Shown here: positions 17,146-25,474 of the stretch, one piece after another | Numbering within the stretch: position 1 is the first letter of the stretch | Layout of the letters: every line of letters starts with the position of its first letter | Source: Campylobacteraceae bacterium | Lineage (GTDB): Bacteria > Campylobacterota > Campylobacteria > Campylobacterales > Sulfurovaceae | Assembly: GCA_027080995.1 (NCBI GenBank) | Contig: JALWNT010000096.1 | Span: 1 to 35,753 of the forward strand | Direction of reading: 5' to 3' | DNA: 35,753 bases | The notes under the pieces: model-generated | Told to the model about the DNA's origin: nothing | What the model saw: the letters and a program-made list of their open reading frames with translations, nothing else | Databases searched by the model: none | Program-made: the position numbers and the translations under genes

Positions 17146-17166
17146 ACCATTCAAAATTCATTATCC
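17146..17166. repeat. Degenerate heptamer array (ACCATTC, AAAATTC, ATTATCC)
   Basis: Three units in 7-base phase sharing A-n-n-AtTC. It covers the stop codon of the PLP enzyme gene (minus-strand TGA at 17153-17151) and its last codons. Confidence 0.6.
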
Positions 17167-18062
17167 ATACCTGGGTATTTTCGCTGATATCTCGGCAGCA
17201 TACTCTCGTTGCCCTTGAGACCGCCCTGATGCAGATAGAGAATCTCTTCTTCACTCTCATGCACCTTTGTTTCAAACAGCGTCAACCACCCTTTCGGGTC
17301 GTAGAGCAGATCGAACTCCACTCCCGTTTGTCGGTACAATTCTAACCAAAGTCGGTAAAACTCCCGATAGAGTTTTCCGAAATGGTATTTTTTTCTGGTA
17401 TCCAAAACCGTGGGCCAAAGTTTTTCATCGGATTCCAGCATGGCAAACTGCCGGCACAGGTATCGGGCATCACCGACGCAGGGAGTTGTGACGACCTTTG
17501 TCGTCAGTGAAGAGTGACGTGTGAGAAAATGAAGAGATTTTTGGAGATAGAGTGCCGTCGTACCGGTGCCGGAAGGAAAAAAAACTGTCAAATTTCCAAT
17601 GCCTACCTCTTTTTGCCAGTCGAAAATCTCTTGAGCCAATAGCCAAATCCCCTCCTCGGCTTCGGGCTGTCGGCCTCCCTCTTCGACAAAAAGTACTTCT
17701 TCTCCCCACTCTTTCTTTTTCAATTCTGTTTTTTTACGAAAAACCGTTCCGTTTTCCAAAGCCGCCCGATAATTCCCGATGGGATTCTTCCTCAGCCGGC
17801 TCGGAATATGATCGACAAAATACTCGAACTCCCATTCCCGCATTTTTGCCAAAACCGAAAGGGAGTACATCGCATTGGATTGGACAGAGCCCCAGGAGAC
17901 GACTTTGCGTATGTCGGGGAATTCTCCCTCGAGCCAATGATAAAATTTGCGCGCTTTGTTGCCGGAAAAATCGGGATGAATCAGATCGTCGCGTTTGAGG
18001 AAATATTCCCTTCCTTCAAATCGGATCCGTTTCACCGGGCTGGGAATGGCAAGTTTCTGCAT
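17151..18062 (-). CDS. PLP-dependent enzyme of the ACC deaminase/D-cysteine desulfhydrase family
   Basis: 303 residues. Fold-type II PLP enzyme. FLKRDDLIHPDFSGNKARK (21-39) holds the probable Schiff-base lysine K36 in GNK, and SWGSVQSNAM and FPSGTGTTALYL are the substrate and phosphate loops. D-cysteine desulfhydrase or 1-aminocyclopropane-1-carboxylate deaminase activity is typical of the family, but the substrate is not predictable here. A stretch of 7-base repeats lies within the gene (17503-17523, encoding part of TRHSSLTTK), and its last residues lie in another array. It probably forms a unit with hisD and shares an intergenic region with divergent nrdB. Confidence 0.75.
   Translation of the reverse strand: MQKLAIPSPVKRIRFEGREYFLKRDDLIHPDFSGNKARKFYHWLEGEFPDIRKVVSWGSVQSNAMYSLSVLAKMREWEFEYFVDHIPSRLRKNPIGNYRAALENGTVFRKKTELKKKEWGEEVLFVEEGGRQPEAEEGIWLLAQEIFDWQKEVGIGNLTVFFPSGTGTTALYLQKSLHFLTRHSSLTTKVVTTPCVGDARYLCRQFAMLESDEKLWPTVLDTRKKYHFGKLYREFYRLWLELYRQTGVEFDLLYDPKGWLTLFETKVHESEEEILYLHQGGLKGNESMLPRYQRKYPGMDNEF
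17503..17523. repeat. Heptamer-like units inside a coding region
   Basis: GTCAGTG, AAGAGTG, ACGTGTG: three 7-base units each ending in GTG, resembling the GAGTGAA array at 30141. Its 21 bases equal seven codons and keep the PLP enzyme gene in frame. Confidence 0.35.
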
Positions 18063-18125
18063 CTTTCGAATCCTCTAAAATGTATCATATTATGGTAACT
18101 TTTGCTTAATCTTGCGTAAGCTGTG

Positions 18126-18131
18126 TATAAT
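18126..18131 (+). promoter_or_regulatory. -10 box within a palindrome upstream of nrdB
   Basis: GTGTATAATACAC places a perfect TATAAT at the centre of a GTGTA/TACAC inverted repeat (18124-18136), 44 bases before the nrdB ATG. A repressor binding here would block the promoter. Upstream is TTGCTTAATCTTGCGTAAGC, a 10-base tandem repeat. A second TATAAT (18149-18154) is too close to the gene to be a likely promoter. Confidence 0.5.
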
Positions 18132-18169
18132 ACACATCTTTCAGAAAATATAATAGAGGAACAAACCCG

Positions 18170-19183
18170 ATGAAACCCGAACATTATTACAACCCCCACG
18201 GCGAGCCGATCCTTGACGAGAAAATCTACGGCGGTAATCCGACGGGCTTCGTCGACTTCAACCGCCCCCGCTACAAATGGAGCGTCAATCTCTACGATCT
18301 GATGAACGCCAACACCTGGTTTCCTTCCGAGGTCAACACCACGGGCGAGAAAAAGAACTTCGAACTGCTTACTGAGAATGAGCAGGCAATCTACAAACTC
18401 ACTTTCGCCCAACTCAGCTTCAACGATAGCGCCCAGGAGGAGTATCTCTCAGATTTTCGCCGCCTGGCCAACAACCGCCTCGTCAAAGCGGCACTGAGTC
18501 TGCAGATCATGCAAGAGGTCAACCACTCCAAGAGTTACGCCGTACTTCTCGACGCCGCCGGCAACTCCGACGAAGTCTTCGACCTCTACAAGCACGACAT
18601 CGCCCTCAACCGCAAAAACCAGCGCATCGCCGAACAGTTCGCCCGTTACATCGACGGCAACTCCGCCGACGAAATGCTGCTCAGCGCCATGGCCAGCGTC
18701 AACCTGGAGGGGATTTACTTCTTGCTGGGATTCAGCTATATCTACGTCCTCGGCGACAAAGTCCCCGGCGCTCGGGATATGATCAAATTCATCGCCCGCG
18801 ACGAGATCAACACCCACTTGCCCCTCTTCGCCAATATTTTCAAAACGATCTACAAAGAGAACAAGATCCCCGCTTCCGTAGTGGACAAAGCCTACGAAAT
18901 GATCAAAGAAGCGGTGGACATCGAACTTGAATACGGGAAGTATCTGCTGGAGAATTATCCGATCATGGGCTTGACTGAAGAGCTGATGGAGAGGACGGTT
19001 TACAATTATGCCAACGACCGCCTCAACAAAATCGGCCTCGATCCGATCTTCGCACAAAGCGGTGAAACCTATCTACAAAAACTCGTCGAGAAACATCTGC
19101 GTATGAACGACGTACGCAGCAACTTTTTCGAAAGTAACGTCGCCAATTACGCAAAAAACAGCCTCGATCTGGACGATTTCTAA
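18170..19183 (+). CDS. nrdB: Class I ribonucleotide reductase beta subunit
   Basis: 337 residues. NrdB carries the metal-radical cofactor that starts reduction of ribonucleoside diphosphates by NrdA (not in the window). Predicted metal ligands are D86 (FNDSAQ), E116 and H119 (QEVNH) and E180 (VNLEGIYF), then E212 and a histidine. The radical tyrosine is Y123 in HSKSY. The last ligand pair reads RDEINTH, so E212 and H216 are four residues apart instead of the usual three, one residue more than in the families I know. The C-terminus (SLDLDDF) is the acidic, aromatic-ending tail that docks on NrdA. AGAGGA precedes the ATG. Confidence 0.93.
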   Translation: MKPEHYYNPHGEPILDEKIYGGNPTGFVDFNRPRYKWSVNLYDLMNANTWFPSEVNTTGEKKNFELLTENEQAIYKLTFAQLSFNDSAQEEYLSDFRRLANNRLVKAALSLQIMQEVNHSKSYAVLLDAAGNSDEVFDLYKHDIALNRKNQRIAEQFARYIDGNSADEMLLSAMASVNLEGIYFLLGFSYIYVLGDKVPGARDMIKFIARDEINTHLPLFANIFKTIYKENKIPASVVDKAYEMIKEAVDIELEYGKYLLENYPIMGLTEELMERTVYNYANDRLNKIGLDPIFAQSGETYLQKLVEKHLRMNDVRSNFFESNVANYAKNSLDLDDF

Positions 19184-19262
19184 AACGGAGGGCAAACGTC
19201 TCTTTCCCTCTCCTTTCCAAAAATCATCTCAACAACCTCTATGAATTCTGGGCCAGGCGGAA

Positions 19263-19287
19263 GTTTTCGTCCCGGAAAACCCTTTTC
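19263..19287 (+). terminator. Possible nrdB terminator
   Basis: GTTTTC (19263-19268) pairs with GAAAAC (19275-19280) around a six-base loop, followed by CCTTTT. The stem is short and A/T-rich, so efficiency is doubtful. Around it AATTCTGGG (19244-19252) is exactly complementary to CCCAGAATT (19333-19341). Confidence 0.3.
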
Positions 19288-19291
19288 GAAA

Positions 19292-19326
19292 CGCAAAGTG
19301 TAAAGAACGAAAAACGAACAATAACT
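19292..19326. repeat. Degenerate heptamer array (AACGAAA-like x5)
   Basis: Units CGCAAAG, TGTAAAG, AACGAAA, AACGAAC, AATAACT in one 7-base register, between nrdB and the DUF1800 gene. Confidence 0.55.
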
Positions 19327-19363
19327 ATTTAACCCAGAATTTTGGCTTCAATCACTTTTCAGC

Positions 19364-19369
19364 TAAAAT
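19364..19369 (+). promoter_or_regulatory. Possible -10 box for the DUF1800/DUF1501 pair
   Basis: CAGCTAAAATAG contains TAAAAT about 20 bases before the ATG. The very strong ribosome site AGGAGGGG (19376-19383) follows directly, so the leader would be very short. Confidence 0.35.
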
Positions 19370-19389
19370 AGAAGAAGGAGGGGAGAGAT

Positions 19390-21051
19390 ATGAGGCAAGG
19401 AGAATCAGAAAAAAGCAGCAGATACAGTGTCCGTTCGGCAGAGGAGGCTTCGGCTTTTCTCTCTCGGGCCACGTTCGGAGCTACGGAAGAGTCGATCCGA
19501 GAACTTCAGAGAGTGGGAGACTATCGGCAATGGATCCGACGGGAGTTCAAAAAAAAACCGAGCTACCATCTGGAGTGGGTACTCAATCACGCCAAAGGGG
19601 TGGACGGAACAGAGGATCTCAAAAACGATCCGGAGGGGTGGCAGCGCTATAGCGACGCTCTGGGGACCATGCAGCGTGATGCGTGGTGGGACATTGTCGT
19701 GCGCCACGCGGACCAGCTACGCCAACGCGTCGCTTTCGCACTGAGTGAAATTCTCGTCGTCTCCCGCAACGGCCCTTTGTTGAATTTCCCCGATGCCCGC
19801 CTCTCCTATTACGATATTCTGGTGCGATACGCTTTTGACAATTTCAAAACCCTGTTGAGAGCAGTGACCTATCATCCGGCGATGGGAAAATATCTCAGCT
19901 ATCTGGGCAACGCCAAAGCGGATCCGCGATCCGACCGCCATCCTGACGAAAATTACGCCCGGGAAGTCATGCAACTTTTTACCATCGGGCTCTATCAACT
20001 AAATCCCGACGGGAGCCGAAAGCTCCGCAGAGGAAACCCGATCCCGACCTATACCCAGCAAGATATTCGGGAGATGGCCCGAGTCTTTACCGGACTGAGT
20101 GACGACAACGGCGAATTCCCCGCTGAAGCCGCTTTCTCCGACTTTCACAGTCGCACCTCTGCAATGGTTCCATTCGATGAATATCACGACCGGGGAGAGA
20201 AACGGATCCTCCACGGGAAAAAAATCATTCCCGCAGGCGGGGATACCGTCACCGATATCAACACCGCACTGCATCATCTCTTCATGCATCCCAATGTCGG
20301 CCCTTTTCTTGCCCGCCGCCTGATCCAACGACTGGTTACCAGCAATCCCTCTCCCGGATACATCGCCCGGGTTGCTGGAGCTTTCGACGACAACGGAAAA
20401 GGGGTGCGCGGCGACCTCAAAGCGGTCATCGAAGCGATCCTCCTCGACAAAGAGGCTCTTCGGGGCAGACACGACCCGAAAATCTTTGGGAAATTTCGCG
20501 AGCCTCTTCTCTATCCGGCCCATCTTTTCCGCGCTTTCCACGCTAAAAATGGTATCCATACCCTTCGTCAGGGAGAGGAAAGGGTCTACCGCTACCGCTC
20601 TTTCAATTTCAACGGAACCGGAATGACCCGTCAGGAAGGACCTCTCGAAGCTCTAACGGTCTTCAACTACTTCACACCCGACGACGGCCCCTATTCCCTT
20701 AAGAAAAAGGGTCTCGTAGCTCCGGAACTCGAACTCTACGACAAACAGGGAATCGACGACGTCATCATGGGGCTAGTGACGGAAAACAGCTATGTCTATC
20801 GGCTTTTCCATATCACGGCACGTCTGCAACTTCAACGTGAAATTGCCTTGATTGCCCGCAAACGTTACCGTCGTCTGATCGATCGGCTCGATCTGATTCT
20901 CACAGGATCGCGCCTCGACCCGCGAACGAAACAGGCAGCACTGCACTACATCAAACGCCACATTCGTGACAAAAGAATGACCCACGAAAAGATGGCCCGT
21001 CTCGTCATCGGTCTGATTATGACTTCTCCCGATTACGCATTTCAGCGATAG
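19390..21051 (+). CDS. DUF1800 family protein
   Basis: 553 residues. The family is recognised from AFLSRATFGATEESIREL at the start and the central RHPDENYAREVMQLFTIGLYQL followed by YTQQDIREMARVFTG. A further conserved part is RRLIQRLVTSNPSPGYIARV. No signal peptide or membrane segment is visible, although many relatives carry one. The biochemical function is unknown. Its constant companion DUF1501 follows 9 bases later, so the two should form one unit. Base composition is not obviously unlike that of the neighbours. Confidence 0.85.
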   Translation: MRQGESEKSSRYSVRSAEEASAFLSRATFGATEESIRELQRVGDYRQWIRREFKKKPSYHLEWVLNHAKGVDGTEDLKNDPEGWQRYSDALGTMQRDAWWDIVVRHADQLRQRVAFALSEILVVSRNGPLLNFPDARLSYYDILVRYAFDNFKTLLRAVTYHPAMGKYLSYLGNAKADPRSDRHPDENYAREVMQLFTIGLYQLNPDGSRKLRRGNPIPTYTQQDIREMARVFTGLSDDNGEFPAEAAFSDFHSRTSAMVPFDEYHDRGEKRILHGKKIIPAGGDTVTDINTALHHLFMHPNVGPFLARRLIQRLVTSNPSPGYIARVAGAFDDNGKGVRGDLKAVIEAILLDKEALRGRHDPKIFGKFREPLLYPAHLFRAFHAKNGIHTLRQGEERVYRYRSFNFNGTGMTRQEGPLEALTVFNYFTPDDGPYSLKKKGLVAPELELYDKQGIDDVIMGLVTENSYVYRLFHITARLQLQREIALIARKRYRRLIDRLDLILTGSRLDPRTKQAALHYIKRHIRDKRMTHEKMARLVIGLIMTSPDYAFQR

Positions 21052-21060
21052 GAGCCTTCG

Positions 21061-22434
21061 ATGAACCCAAACAAAAAACGAAGAGACTTTCTCAAACAAA
21101 GCGTCGCAGGATCCCTCGGAATCGCCCTATCCACTCTTCCCTCGAACGCCACCGAAACAGTACCCTACTCCACGTCGGATAGCGGATACAAAGCTCTAGT
21201 TTGCGTACTCCTGGAGGGCGGAGCCGATACTTTCAACATGCTCATCCCACGACAGAGAAAAAGCTACAGAAAATACAGGCGACTGCGCGGAGAGCTCGCT
21301 GTAGCACGAGAGACTTTGCTTCCGATCGACACCGAATACGGCTTCCGAGGAAACATGGGAGAGATGCAAAGACTCTATCGGGAAAAAAAGCTCGCTGTCG
21401 TCGCCAATGTCGGTACTCTCGTCGAACCGGTAACCCCCCGTCAGGTCCGGGAGGGAAGCAAGAAAATTCCCTTCGAACTTTTCGCTCACAATACGCAACG
21501 GAACCAATGGATGTTCGCGGATGCCACAGGCAATACTCATAACGGATGGGGAGCACGTGCCGCAGACCGTCTCTACGCCACCTCCGATCCGGCCCGCTCC
21601 TACTGCGCCATCAATACAGCGGATATCAACACCCTTCTCTTCAGCGGCGGAAGAAAAGATCCTCTCCATTTCACGGAGCCGAGCATATCTCCCGACACTA
21701 TGCGACGTTACGGCTTCGGTCCGGAATCCGGAGGAGCTGCTTTCGGAAGGGTCTATCAGCACCTCTATGCCCTACAGCAAAGCAACCGCAATCCTCTACA
21801 GGCAACCATGGCACGACAGCGAATCCACGAACTGAATCTACCGGTAAAGCTCGAAGGACTTTTCGACGGAGTGCGGGATTTCGACGGATTTACGACTGGC
21901 GTCCACGAAGTGGGCAAACCACTCGGTTCCCAACTGGAGCTTGTCGCTCAGACACTCTCCGTCAAAGATCGTTTTCCAGCAAGACCGAGACGGCAGATTT
22001 TCTTTGTCGATCATCACAACTGGGATACCCACGACAGTGACAACGAACATCAGGCGGGCTATCTCAGTGACTCTCTTGGAGCGTTTCAAAAGGCGATGGA
22101 AGAATTGGAGATGGAGGAGGAGGTCACCCTCTTGACCCTTTCCGACTTCGGACGCTCCCTTACACCCAATGGCGCAGGGACCGATCACGGATGGGGGACC
22201 TTCGCTTTTGTGATGGGAGGAGCCGTCAACGGAGGCAATATTTACGGGAAAATGCCGCGCATCCAACGAAACTCCCCCGATGCCTGGTACGATCGGCTCG
22301 TCCCCGCTCTTTCGATGGAGAGTTATCTGGCAACTCTTTTGGCCTGGATGGGACTCTCAGAGGATGAACTCGATCTTGTCCTCCCGAATCTACGGAATTT
22401 TCCTACTCGAAATCTCGGCTTTATGAGAGGGTGA
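21061..22434 (+). CDS. DUF1501 family protein with Tat signal
   Basis: 457 residues. The N-terminus NKKRRDFLKQSVAGSLGIAL is a twin-arginine signal, so the folded protein is probably exported to the periplasm, possibly with a cofactor or metal. The family belongs to the alkaline phosphatase/sulfatase-like fold. Likely metal-site segments are LLEGGADTFNML near residue 50, VDHHNWDTHDS and LSDFGRSLTPNG...DHGWG towards the C-terminus. The substrate is unknown. It follows the DUF1800 gene with a 9-base gap, and its stop lies 4 bases from the stop of fba on the other strand. Confidence 0.87.
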   Translation: MNPNKKRRDFLKQSVAGSLGIALSTLPSNATETVPYSTSDSGYKALVCVLLEGGADTFNMLIPRQRKSYRKYRRLRGELAVARETLLPIDTEYGFRGNMGEMQRLYREKKLAVVANVGTLVEPVTPRQVREGSKKIPFELFAHNTQRNQWMFADATGNTHNGWGARAADRLYATSDPARSYCAINTADINTLLFSGGRKDPLHFTEPSISPDTMRRYGFGPESGGAAFGRVYQHLYALQQSNRNPLQATMARQRIHELNLPVKLEGLFDGVRDFDGFTTGVHEVGKPLGSQLELVAQTLSVKDRFPARPRRQIFFVDHHNWDTHDSDNEHQAGYLSDSLGAFQKAMEELEMEEEVTLLTLSDFGRSLTPNGAGTDHGWGTFAFVMGGAVNGGNIYGKMPRIQRNSPDAWYDRLVPALSMESYLATLLAWMGLSEDELDLVLPNLRNFPTRNLGFMRG

Positions 22435-22438
22435 TCTC

Positions 22439-23518
22439 TCAATACCGATCGATGCAGTTCAACTCTTCAAAAGCCAGCACGACCCGATCCCGCATCGACT
22501 CTTCGCCGGCGCGCAGCCATTTTCTCGGATCGTAATATTTTTTGTTGGGTTTGTCCTCCCCCTCGGGGTTGCCGATTTGGCTCTGGAGGTAGTCGTGATA
22601 CTTCGCTTCGTACTCGCGGACACCCTCCCAGAAGGCCCACTGGGTATCGGTATCGATGTTCATTTTCACCACCCCGTAGCTGATCGCCTCCTTGATCTCT
22701 TCGGGGCTCGAGCCGCTACCGCCGTGGAAGACGAAGCTGACCGGCTTGGGACCGGTGTTGTGCTTTTTCTGGATGTACTCCTGGGAGTTGTGTAGGATCT
22801 TGGGCTCCAGATGCACGTTGCCCGGTTTGTAGACCCCGTGGACGTTGCCGAAGCTGGCGGCAATGGTGAATCGGTCGCTGATGGCGCTGAGGCGTTCGTA
22901 GGCTTCGCAGACCTCTTCGGGCTGGGTGTAGAGCGCGGCATTGTCGACATGGGTATTGTCCACTCCGTCCTCTTCCCCGCCGGTAATGCCCAGCTCGATC
23001 TCCAGGGTCATCCCGATTTTGCTCATTCGCTTGAGGTATTTTTCGCAGGTGGCCAGGTTCTCTTCGAGAGGCTCTTCACTCAGATCCAGCATATGCGACG
23101 AGAAGAGAGGTTTGCCGTACTTTTCGTAATGCGCTTCGCTCGCTTCGAGCAATCCGTCGATCCAGGGCAGGAGTTTGCGGGCGGCATGGTCGGTATGGAG
23201 GATGACCGGGATACCGTAGGCTTCCGCCAATTCATGAACATGCTTGGCTCCGCTGATCGCTCCGAGGATCGCTGCCTTTTCCCCTTCATTGCTCAAACCT
23301 TTTCCGGCATAAAAGGCGGCTCCCCCGTTACTGAATTGGACGATGACGGGAGAGTTGACTTTCTTGGCCGCTTCCATGACGGCGTTGACCGAATCGGTCC
23401 CGACAACATTGACGGCCGGCAGAGCGAACTCCTGCTCTTTGGCGATTTCGAAGATTTTTTGCAGGTCGTCACCGGTCGCGACTCCCGCTTTGACGAATTG
23501 TGAGATTTTTTTGGACAT
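22439..23518 (-). CDS. fba: Class II fructose-bisphosphate aldolase
   Basis: 359 residues. The zinc aldolase interconverts fructose 1,6-bisphosphate with glyceraldehyde 3-phosphate and dihydroxyacetone phosphate; in an autotroph it would mainly run towards sugars. HTDHAARKLLPW holds the catalytic aspartate and first zinc histidine. EIELGITGGEEDG, FGNVHGVYKPGNV and FHGGSGS supply the other metal and phosphate residues. The length fits the longer E. coli FbaA type. The ATG at 23518 is preferred to one at 23578 because AAAGGAG lies just before it and the extra 20 residues show no conservation. It lies 25 bases after the LysM gene. Confidence 0.95.
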   Translation of the reverse strand: MSKKISQFVKAGVATGDDLQKIFEIAKEQEFALPAVNVVGTDSVNAVMEAAKKVNSPVIVQFSNGGAAFYAGKGLSNEGEKAAILGAISGAKHVHELAEAYGIPVILHTDHAARKLLPWIDGLLEASEAHYEKYGKPLFSSHMLDLSEEPLEENLATCEKYLKRMSKIGMTLEIELGITGGEEDGVDNTHVDNAALYTQPEEVCEAYERLSAISDRFTIAASFGNVHGVYKPGNVHLEPKILHNSQEYIQKKHNTGPKPVSFVFHGGSGSSPEEIKEAISYGVVKMNIDTDTQWAFWEGVREYEAKYHDYLQSQIGNPEGEDKPNKKYYDPRKWLRAGEESMRDRVVLAFEELNCIDRY

Positions 23519-23543
23519 TTCCGCTCCTTTTGAATGTTGATAG

Positions 23544-24311
23544 TTATTTGGCAGGGACTTTGAGCTTTTCGCCGACACGAATCACACTCTTGTTGTTCAT
23601 CCCGTTGAGCTGTTGAAGCTCTTTGACGGAAATACCGTAATGGTGGGCGATCTTCGAGAGGCTGTCACCGCTTTTGACGACATAGATCCCCTCTTTTCCC
23701 GATGCAGAAACTTTCGTGCTCTTGGCGCTCGACTTCAAGCCTTTACTTCCCATTTCGATCTTTGCGTCTTTCATCAGCTTCTCGACAAACTTTTTCTGTT
23801 TGAGCTGCATGGCGATGACCGGCTTGACCTTCTCAAGGGGAACGATTTTGCCGGTTTTTCTGTTTTTGAAAAAACGTTTGTTTTTTTTGTAAACGGCTTC
23901 GATCTCCGCATCACTAACGGGGATTGATGTCGACTCTTTACGTACCCATGCATCAGCGATCGCCATCTGCTTCTCCCTCTTGCTCAGGGATTTCTCCGCT
24001 TTTTTCATCAACTCCCGCATATGCTTGCGAACATAAAAATCCAAAATCAACTGTTTTTGAATTTTGGCGGGAACTTTCTGCTTGGCCTCCTCCAAAATCA
24101 GTTTGTCGGTGGCGATGGCTTTGATGACTTTTTGCCGATCAGACTTTTTGAGCATACTGTAATTGGCCCGTCCGCGGGTCGCTTTTTTGACGAAAGCGTT
24201 GGCCTCTTTCAGGGTCACGGGATAGCCGTTGACCGTTGCGATCACTTTCGCAGCAGCGAAAGTGACTCCCATTCCTATCAACAGAATTGACACTGCAAAA
24301 CGTTTTTTCAT
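23544..24311 (-). CDS. SurA-like periplasmic protein with C-terminal LysM domain
   Basis: 255 residues. A signal peptide ([21 protein letters not shown]) is followed by a segment, [20 protein letters not shown], closely like the start of the neighbouring PpiC protein. The middle is helical and very basic, as in SurA N-terminal chaperone domains. There is no parvulin domain; instead the end (about 208-255) is a LysM peptidoglycan-binding module ([20 protein letters not shown], then [11 protein letters not shown]). It looks like a duplicated PEB4/SurA chaperone whose prolyl isomerase half was replaced by a cell-wall anchor. It probably helps outer membrane proteins at the peptidoglycan layer; this is inference. 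Confidence 0.8.
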   Translation of the reverse strand: MKKRFAVSILLIGMGVTFAAAKVIATVNGYPVTLKEANAFVKKATRGRANYSMLKKSDRQKVIKAIATDKLILEEAKQKVPAKIQKQLILDFYVRKHMRELMKKAEKSLSKREKQMAIADAWVRKESTSIPVSDAEIEAVYKKNKRFFKNRKTGKIVPLEKVKPVIAMQLKQKKFVEKLMKDAKIEMGSKGLKSSAKSTKVSASGKEGIYVVKSGDSLSKIAHHYGISVKELQQLNGMNNKSVIRVGEKLKVPAK

Positions 24312-24463
24312 AGAGATTTTCCCTTTCTCATAATTTGATTACCGCAACAAGTTCAAGGTATTTATTTGGGGCGCTAATAATGCCGTCTCTTCTTTGACGA
24401 TTAGTCTCGATTTTACGATCATCTCATTGTATCGCGACTCAACCTAATTTCTAAACCAGGCTC

Positions 24464-25315
24464 CTACTTTCCCCCCTTGGGTGCATCGGGATAGATGACT
24501 TTTGCTTTCTCTTTGAGCTGCTTGGTCTCCTGCTCCATTTTCTGCGCGAAGCGCTGCTGCTTGAGTTTCATAATCACCTTCTCCTTCACCTGATCGAAAG
24601 GGATGGTCTGTGCCGGTTTTTTGTCCTCGAGATAGATGACATGCCAGCCAAACTGCGTTTTGACGGGTGTTTCGGTGATCGTTCCCTTTTTCAGGGCGAA
24701 GGCGGCTTTGGAAAAGGGAAGGACCATCTGCTCTTTGGTGAAATATCCCAAATCTCCCCCTTTGGGTCCGGTCGGACCTGTCGATTTCTCTTTGGCGAGT
24801 TCGATGAACTTCTGCTTGAGGGCTTCGCCTTTGAGCCCTTTGAGCTCGGCGATTACCGCTTCGGCGCTCTTTTTGTCTTTCAGCAGGATATGCCGTGCAT
24901 GCGCCCGTGCCGGTACTTTGAACTGATCCAAATGTTTTTGGTAATACGCTTTGGCTTCACTCTCGCTGACGATGGTTTTGTCGAACTGATCTTTCGCCCA
25001 AGCGTTGATCAGAAGTTTCTTCGCAGCCAGATCCACCATCTGTCTATACTCCGGCGACTTGTCGGCACCCGCTTTTTTCGCCGCCTGTGCCAGAAGCTCC
25101 GTTTCGATCAGCCCGTCGAGTACTTTTTTCTTCATTTTGGGATCCAACAGATCGTAACTGATCGGCTGCCCGGGCTGCAGTTGGTGGAGGAAGGCATTGG
25201 CTTCCTCTTTTGTGATTTTGATGCCGTTGACCTCAGCGAGAATATCCGACGCCGTCGCAGAAGCACTGATACCCACAATCCCGATCATTGCCGCAGTCAA
25301 TATCTTTTTCTTCAT
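24464..25315 (-). CDS. peb4: Periplasmic peptidyl-prolyl isomerase, PEB4/SurA type
   Basis: 283 residues from the ATG at 25315. A signal peptide ends near SASATASD. A SurA-like N-terminal chaperone domain follows, and a parvulin (PpiC) domain lies at about 135-235 with ARAHARHILLKDK, KGGDLGYFTKEQMV and TQFGWHVIYLED. It folds or escorts outer membrane proteins. The inner ATG is preferred to 25324 because GAGG precedes it by nine bases, whereas at 25324 the same GAGG abuts the ATG. The order nth, peb4, fba is the one I remember from Campylobacter jejuni, with the LysM paralogue added here. Confidence 0.92.
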   Translation of the reverse strand: MKKKILTAAMIGIVGISASATASDILAEVNGIKITKEEANAFLHQLQPGQPISYDLLDPKMKKKVLDGLIETELLAQAAKKAGADKSPEYRQMVDLAAKKLLINAWAKDQFDKTIVSESEAKAYYQKHLDQFKVPARAHARHILLKDKKSAEAVIAELKGLKGEALKQKFIELAKEKSTGPTGPKGGDLGYFTKEQMVLPFSKAAFALKKGTITETPVKTQFGWHVIYLEDKKPAQTIPFDQVKEKVIMKLKQQRFAQKMEQETKQLKEKAKVIYPDAPKGGK

Positions 25316-25384
25316 TCTTTTCATCCTCGTTTTTTATTTAAAGTTTTCCCCTCTCTCCTTTGGAAAAACTCGTTTTTATTATGA

Positions 25385-25390
25385 AGTATA
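25385..25390 (-). promoter_or_regulatory. -10 box for peb4
   Basis: The minus strand reads GTGGCTATACTTCATAAT, giving a TATACT about 70 bases before the ATG in the region shared with divergent nth. A CATAAT just downstream is an alternative. Confidence 0.4.
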
Positions 25391-25474
25391 GCCACTCAGA
25401 TTAAATCAAGCGTTAATCATTCTTGCGTAGCCTATGCTAAGATTGCGTCAAAATTCCGGATCCGGAAGGACAAC

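Noticed and set aside
18093-18110. A possible sigma-54 promoter (GG...GC) upstream of nrdB
   Set aside because: The GG and GC dinucleotides are 8 bases apart instead of 10, and a good TATAAT lies downstream.
18149-18154. A second TATAAT just before nrdB as the main promoter
   Set aside because: It overlaps the ribosome site region and would leave a leader of only about ten bases without it; the box at 18126 is better placed.
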